Of a DNA stretch of 64,000 nt, positions 58,980 through 64,000 are shown piece after piece (position 1 is the stretch's first letter; every line of letters starts with the position of its first letter). The stretch spans positions 3,472,001-3,536,000 of the forward strand of contig BJKQ01000001.1 in assembly GCA_006538405.1 (NCBI GenBank). Reading direction: 5' to 3'. Below the pieces are notes generated by a model, which worked only from the letters and a program-made list of their open reading frames with translations, ran no database searches and was not told the origin of the DNA. The translations under genes and the position numbers were made by a program. This DNA is from Hansfordia pulvinata. Its lineage: Eukaryota; Ascomycota; Sordariomycetes; Xylariales.

Positions 58980-61537
58980 CTAACACGAAGATATCGGCGG
59001 CCTCTCCCTCGGCAGCGGCCCATCCATGAGCAGACGTCCCGGGCCCGCGATCAGGCCCATGGTTTGTAGCTCGTTGCTGCTGTTGAGATTGTTGTTGCCG
59101 TCATCGTCGTCGTCGTCATCATCATCGTTGTAAATGCTGTTGCTGTCAAGAAACCCATCTATTTCTTCATTTTCTTCGTCTCCTCCTACTTCCGCGGCCA
59201 TCTCCCCCCGGAAAGCGTCGCGGGTCTTGAGGATGCCGGACTCGGCAAAGATGTCGAAGAGAAAGTCGTCGCCCGGGTCGAGGGGCTCGCCCATGTCGAA
59301 GTCGTCGAGGATGGTGTAGACGTAGTCCTCGCAGATGACGCCGGGCTGGGCGTGGCGCAGGCAGAAGGCCAGCAGGGCGGCGGCGTCGCTGCCGGGGCCG
59401 TCCTCGGCGGCGTGGTGCGTCATGACGCTCAGCGGCGAGCACCCGCGGCAGTCCAGCTGGTCCAGCATCGCGCCTGCCCGCAGCAGCGCCGCCAGCACCC
59501 GCCAGCTGTCGCTCTGCAGCTGCTGCCGTCCCGACATCCCGCTTCCGGCGTCGTTGCCGTTGCCGTCGTCATCATGGCCTGCAGTGAAAGGAGGACATGA
59601 TGTTTCACCTGCACCTGCACCTGCCCTCGCACCTGCCCCTGTACCTGCGGTACTTCGCGTGGAACCTCCTCCAGCATCGTCACGTGCAGCTGCTGCTGCA
59701 GATAGTGGAGGAGGCTGGTGATGCTGCCACTCCGTCGAGGCCCAACTGCTGCTCGTCATCGCCAGCTCTCCCCGCCGATCCCCCGGCCGTCCACTCTTCC
59801 TCCCGCCGTCTCTCAGCAGAGCCGTGTCAGCCTCGGCGCCCGCCGGGTCGCCCTCGAGGATGCGCCACACGGCGTGCGACAGCGGCGGCGTCTGGTGGTA
59901 GCCCGGGTGGTTCGGGTCCGCGCCCGCCCGCAGCAGGCACTCGACAATGGCCGCCGCCGCGTCCGCCGCCTCGTGCTCCCCGCTCTCCAGCGCCGCGTTC
60001 AGCGGCCGTCGCTCGTCCGCCGGCGTCCCGTCCAGCAGCAGCGCCGGCACCCACCCGCCGCCCATCCCCGCCCGCCGCAGCCGCGCCTGGCCCTCGTTGA
60101 CGTCGTGCGCCGCCCGCGGCCTCGGCCTCGGCCCCGGCCCCGGCCCCGAGCCCCCTTCCACCAGCGCCCGCACAAAGGCAACCTGCTCGCGCTCCCGGTC
60201 CGCCGCCGGGCCCGGCCGCCTCAGCGCTCTCAGGCTGTCGCGCGTCCGCACCGCCATGTGCAGCAGCGGCTCGCGCCCCGGCCCTCTCCTCGTCCCTTGT
60301 CCTCCCGGCCCACCCTCGCCTTCGCCCTCGCTCCCGCCACCGCCGCCACCGCCGCTGCCGTGGTGCGTGCTGGCTCCGGCCCGCAGCAGCTGCATCGCGA
60401 CGCCGAAGTTCCCCAGCTCGCACGCACGCACAATCGGCTTCCTGGATGGTCCGACCTCGGCCCCCGGCAGCCCCGCGCCTCCGGCCTCGTCCACGTCCGC
60501 CCCGGCCTCGTCCACCAGCGTCGCCACCATCGTCTCTGACGTGAAGCAGTGCGCTGCGTAGTGCAGGGCGTTCGATACCCGGGCTCTGCCTTTGCCCCCA
60601 CCTCTTCTCCACCCATGCCCGATTTCCGGGTCCATCTCGACGGCCCGGCGCACCAGGCTCTCGAGCCCGTGCTTGGCCGCCAGCTCCAGCACTGTGGGCG
60701 CCGTCAGCACCGTCCCTGGCGGAAAGGCGTCATCGTCGTCGTCGTCGTCGTTAACACCACCGCCACCTCCCGCGACCCGGACGCGCCGCTCGAGGAGCGC
60801 CAGCGGCGCCCCAAGGTCCAGCAGCAGGTGGGCTGTCGACTCGTGCCCGCCGCAGATGGCGTGGTGCAGCGGGAACCATCGCGGATGCGGCGCCGATCGA
60901 GGCGCCGGGCCGCTGGCGGACTGGTAGTGGTGCTCTTCGCGGCAGCCGCACACGCGTGCCGACGGCGCGTCGAGGCGGGCCCCCGCCGCCGCCAGCGCCC
61001 GCACCATGGCATCGTCGCCCCGGTGCGCGGCGTGGTGCAGTGCCGTGCCGTACGTGTCATCGGGCACTGTCATCATCGCCGGAATGGTCGTTGGGGGGAT
61101 TCTCGCCGTCGTCCTTGCCTCTTCTGCCTGCACTTGCTGCTGCTGCCAGCGTCCCTCCTCGGCCACTCCTGTTTCGTGCTGCAGCGCCGCCGGCTCGAAC
61201 CCCCGCGAGATGTCGTACAGCACCAGCTGCGCTTCTCCGGGGCCCGGGCCGACGGCGTTGGGGTCGGCCCCGAACGCCAGGGCGCGACGAACAGTGTCCA
61301 GACGGCTTGGCTGCTGCTGCTTGGATGCCGCCGCCCAGACCAGCGCCGAAGAGCCCCCAGCTCGATGTTGCGCCGGTACAGGGCGCGGTTGGCCGCCGCG
61401 TGCAAGCCCCCCCGCAGACAGGTGCGCGCCGCCGCCGCCAAGTCCGCGTACGACAGCCCGCTGCCGCAGCCGGTGCCGGGGTGGAAGTCGAGGATCATGG
61501 AGAGCAGCTCGGGCGGGAGGCGCGTCAGGTGGTCCAT
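58980..61537 (-). CDS. F-box protein with ankyrin repeats (apparent frameshift)
   Basis: ATG at 61537 opens a fungal F-box-like motif: LTRLPPELLSMILDFH, then LSYADLAAAARTCLRG and ANRALYRRNIELG. This is the usual head of fungal F-box/ankyrin proteins, which can recruit substrates to SCF ubiquitin ligases. After NIELG the sensible frame changes at a C5 run on the plus strand (61355-61359), continuing SSALVWAAASK in the frame that runs to the stop at 58980. The span is 2558 nt, one base short of a multiple of three; with it the protein would be about 852 aa. Ankyrin-like units include YGTALHHAAHRGDDAMVRAL, FPLHHAICGGHESTAHLLL, NALHYAAHCFTSETMVATL and IVRACELGNFGVAMQLLRAG. Low-complexity Gly/Ala/Arg inserts separate them and the C-terminus is acidic (DDDDDDDD). 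A frame starting upstream of 61537 exists but lacks the F-box, so I prefer 61537. Confidence 0.75.
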
Positions 61538-64000
61538 TTTGTTCTGCGTTTCTTCTTTCGTTCGTCTCCGTGTGCTTTCGAGTTGTTTCTGCCGTCGTTC
61601 TTTTGTTTTCCGGGGTCAAGAGGGGGTGAGGATCAGGGCATTATCATGAGATGTGTACAGATGGGCGTCTGGACTGATGGTTGTTTGTTCGCGGAGTCGT
61701 TGTGGTTGGGGTATTGTCTTCTTTCTGTTGTTGACCGAAAGTGGAAGAAGAGAACCGCCACTGGGAAGCTTCTGTCTCGATGACAAAGAGGTCGCGGGAG
61801 TGTCCTGTATAGGGCGGAAGGGATCCCACCCGGCCCCCCATATCCCCCAAGTGACGGATAGCTTATTTGGTGGATTGGGCGATCGGCACCGGGGTGGCCC
61901 CCTGGGAATCGGAGGGCCAAGCGTGCTGCAAGTTGCAAGGGGGCTTTCCGGGCAAGATCGAGCGGGCGAGCCTCAGCTTCGAATCCTGCGGGCGCAATCA
62001 CAATCCATCTGTGCGCAGCGAAAGGCCACTCTCGTGCCTGAATCGCGCGTGCCGGGGCGCTCTTGGCGGGAGGGTCTTTGTGCCGTTTGTGATCAGTTGG
62101 GATCGGCCCTAGGAAAGTCGTGGGCAAGCCGGGGAGTCTGTCTGGTTTGTCGTCGTGTCCCCCCAAGTGAGCTAAAACAACAACTAACTACTCGTCCCTA
62201 ACGTTTAGTTATTAGTTCGTCAGCTTTCCAAACCCCGGCGCCATTCCCTATACTCCCAAGCCGCCGAGGCCTGTGGTTATTATCCGTACCTGTATACTCA
62301 TATCTTGTATACTACCTACCAGGTACCTGCTCGTACAGGGTGTTTGAGCCTCGTGGGTAGCAGCGCTTTTCGCATCTATACCTCGGTAGCCAGAGCCAGG
62401 CAGGATGACACTGATCCGAAACTCGCGGTCGCTTGGCCCGAAGCAAGTCGTCGCCTGGAGCCGAGGTGGCCGTCCTATGACGGACGGGCATGAGGACGGT
62501 AGCGAACGCGGGACGAGTGTTGTAACGTCCCCTTCTCTCGCCCCCTGTTCCGGGTGCAAAGGTGGCGCTGGGCCATCCCTTACCGCAGGCCGTGCAGTGC
62601 TCCAGGCGGACCGCCTTGATTGAAGAGACAGACAGATACGCGTAGACAGACGGGGGCTCATACAGCGACAGTCAGTACGCCTTGAGAAGGGAGCCGGCGA
62701 GACGGCCTGTCCCCTCAGCGCATGCAGTCAGCATATCGTGCCCCCCCGGCGCGCGCGCACCCAGTCGAGATACTCGTGCATAGAGGGGAGAGGGCACGGA
62801 TGATCGCCCGTCGGATCGACTACGGAGTACTCGCGACTCGTGGAAAAGCCATCGTATTCGGTTGGCTCGCTGGAGCTGTGGGGGACCAGGCCAGTTTCAG
62901 ATAGTATACTTTTCCTTACCTAACCTTTAGGGGGGCGGGCTCCTCCCTACTCGTACGCCTACTCCGTCGCAAGTAGGAGGATTATAGTCGGTGAAACCCC
63001 ACCGGGGCTCGGCACCGAACAAGGTAATGTGTGTGCCCCCCTTCCCGAGTATACCTAGCCTAGCCCGGGATATGGTGAGAAATCGGACCCTTGGCGCGCT
63101 TGCAAGAGTTCGCGGGATTCCTACGATGGGAACAGCCGGTGGTGGACAACCGGAAAGGGGCCAGCTGCGAGTATCGTATGCGGATTTCGGATCGACAAGC
63201 CACCCCCGATCCCAAGCCAAACCAAGCCAAGCCGAGCCACTGAGAGTGAGAGACAATGCGAGTACTCATATCCGCTCTCTCAGGTCGGGACGCCCTCTCG
63301 TACTTTACTTTTCGTGAAGATGTTCCTGAGACCTGGGATCGTCCGTCGTCGGTGAAGAAAGCGTGTTGGTGCTGCTGCTGAAGACTGTCTCGTCGGGTAC
63401 TCGCACGAGTAGCGGCAGCAACAGGGATCGACAGGCCTCACTGCATGATCAGTGCAGTGCTCCTTCACTTCAGCAAAAGGGCACGGAGCCATTCCGCGCC
63501 GCGCCATTCGGACGGGTCGAAGCGTGCTAAAGTTCGGACCCCCACACGTGACTGCTAGGACGAGGGATAAAATTTTGGTAGGTAGATACCTAATAAGCTC
63601 GCAGTTGTTAGGGGATTCATAATGCTCTGTTATTCATCGTCGTCTCGTTTAACGCTTCCTATTAGAGAAAACCCCCGTCCCCAATTTTTGGGCCCCGCGA
63701 TGGCTGGCGCCGCTATTTATGCTCGTAATAAGAGAAAAGACCAAGTTAGCCTTCTTCCGTAGCCGTGTCAACTGTTCGCTCCATCGTCAGTGGAGGACGG
63801 AAGAGAAGAGTCCGGCAGATGCTGTCGCTAATGATATGCTATAATGATAGAATGCATAGACCTCGCTGCGCCCGCCCCGATGCTCTTTTGATAACTCCGT
63901 ATGCTTCGTCATGAATACTCGTAAACCAGAGAAAGAGAAACAAAGACAAATGAAAATAGTGCATGCTGTAAGCAAAGTCCAGACAAGATGATGATGTATA
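61538..64000. other. Spacer to the right edge of the window
   Basis: No gene supported. Forward frames at 61.65-62.2 kb have mixed composition but lie in the promoter region of the F-box/ankyrin gene and show no domain. TACTCGTA motifs occur at 62948 and 63920. The last 450 nt are AT-richer than the rest. Confidence 0.5.

Overview
This 64 kb window is nuclear DNA of a filamentous ascomycete (Pezizomycotina; Sordariomycetes, possibly Hypocreales, is my inference from the gene set). The evidence is short GT..AG introns of about 50-120 nt with CTGAC/CTAAC-type branch points, GC-rich third codon positions, long gene-poor spacers rich in microsatellites and homopolymers, and characteristic fungal genes. 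I see no virus, transposon ORF, CRISPR array, rRNA or convincing tRNA.

Layout. At 1-262 (-) is the N-terminus of an adenylate-forming NRPS-like enzyme cut by the window edge. Next come MDJ1, a mitochondrial DnaJ (4950-6775 -), and a glutamine-hydrolysing asparagine synthetase (8247-10731 -). A repeat-rich spacer leads to a Thr/Ser-rich secreted protein (13457-14148 -), a Pro/Tyr-rich-tailed annexin (16847-18370 +) and a full-length ABCC transporter (20954-25666 +). The central part holds a nuclear protein with two C2HC zinc fingers (29560-32875 +), a four-helix MARVEL-like membrane protein (37137-38836 +), the splicing factor Cef1/Cdc5 (40076-42724 +), cullin-1 (43846-46567 -) and a TMEM16/anoctamin (49713-52213 -). 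The right part holds a calcineurin-like phosphoesterase (54528-55707 +), an orphan glycosylation-repeat membrane protein (55972-56956 +), a small one-helix protein (58204-58515 -) and an F-box/ankyrin protein (58980-61537 -).

The genes are mostly independent housekeeping functions, not a pathway. The clearest functional link is cullin-1, the SCF scaffold, with the F-box/ankyrin protein, a potential SCF substrate receptor. The anoctamin, annexin and ABCC transporter are all membrane-lipid or membrane-transport proteins, but they are far apart and there is no sign of co-regulation.

The most important technical observation is that four genes (secreted protein, zinc-finger protein, Cef1, F-box/ankyrin) each carry one reading-frame change. 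All four have the same sense, as if one base were missing, and three of them lie at or beside G/C runs. Because Cef1 is essential, consensus deletions in the assembly are the likeliest explanation. The most unusual biological features are a palindromic TACGAGTA-type motif scattered through the spacers, long poly-G/poly-C tracts (one of 32 C inside an intron), a 17-nt micro-exon in cullin-1, and an orphan gene built on an 18-nt repeat encoding N-glycosylation sites.
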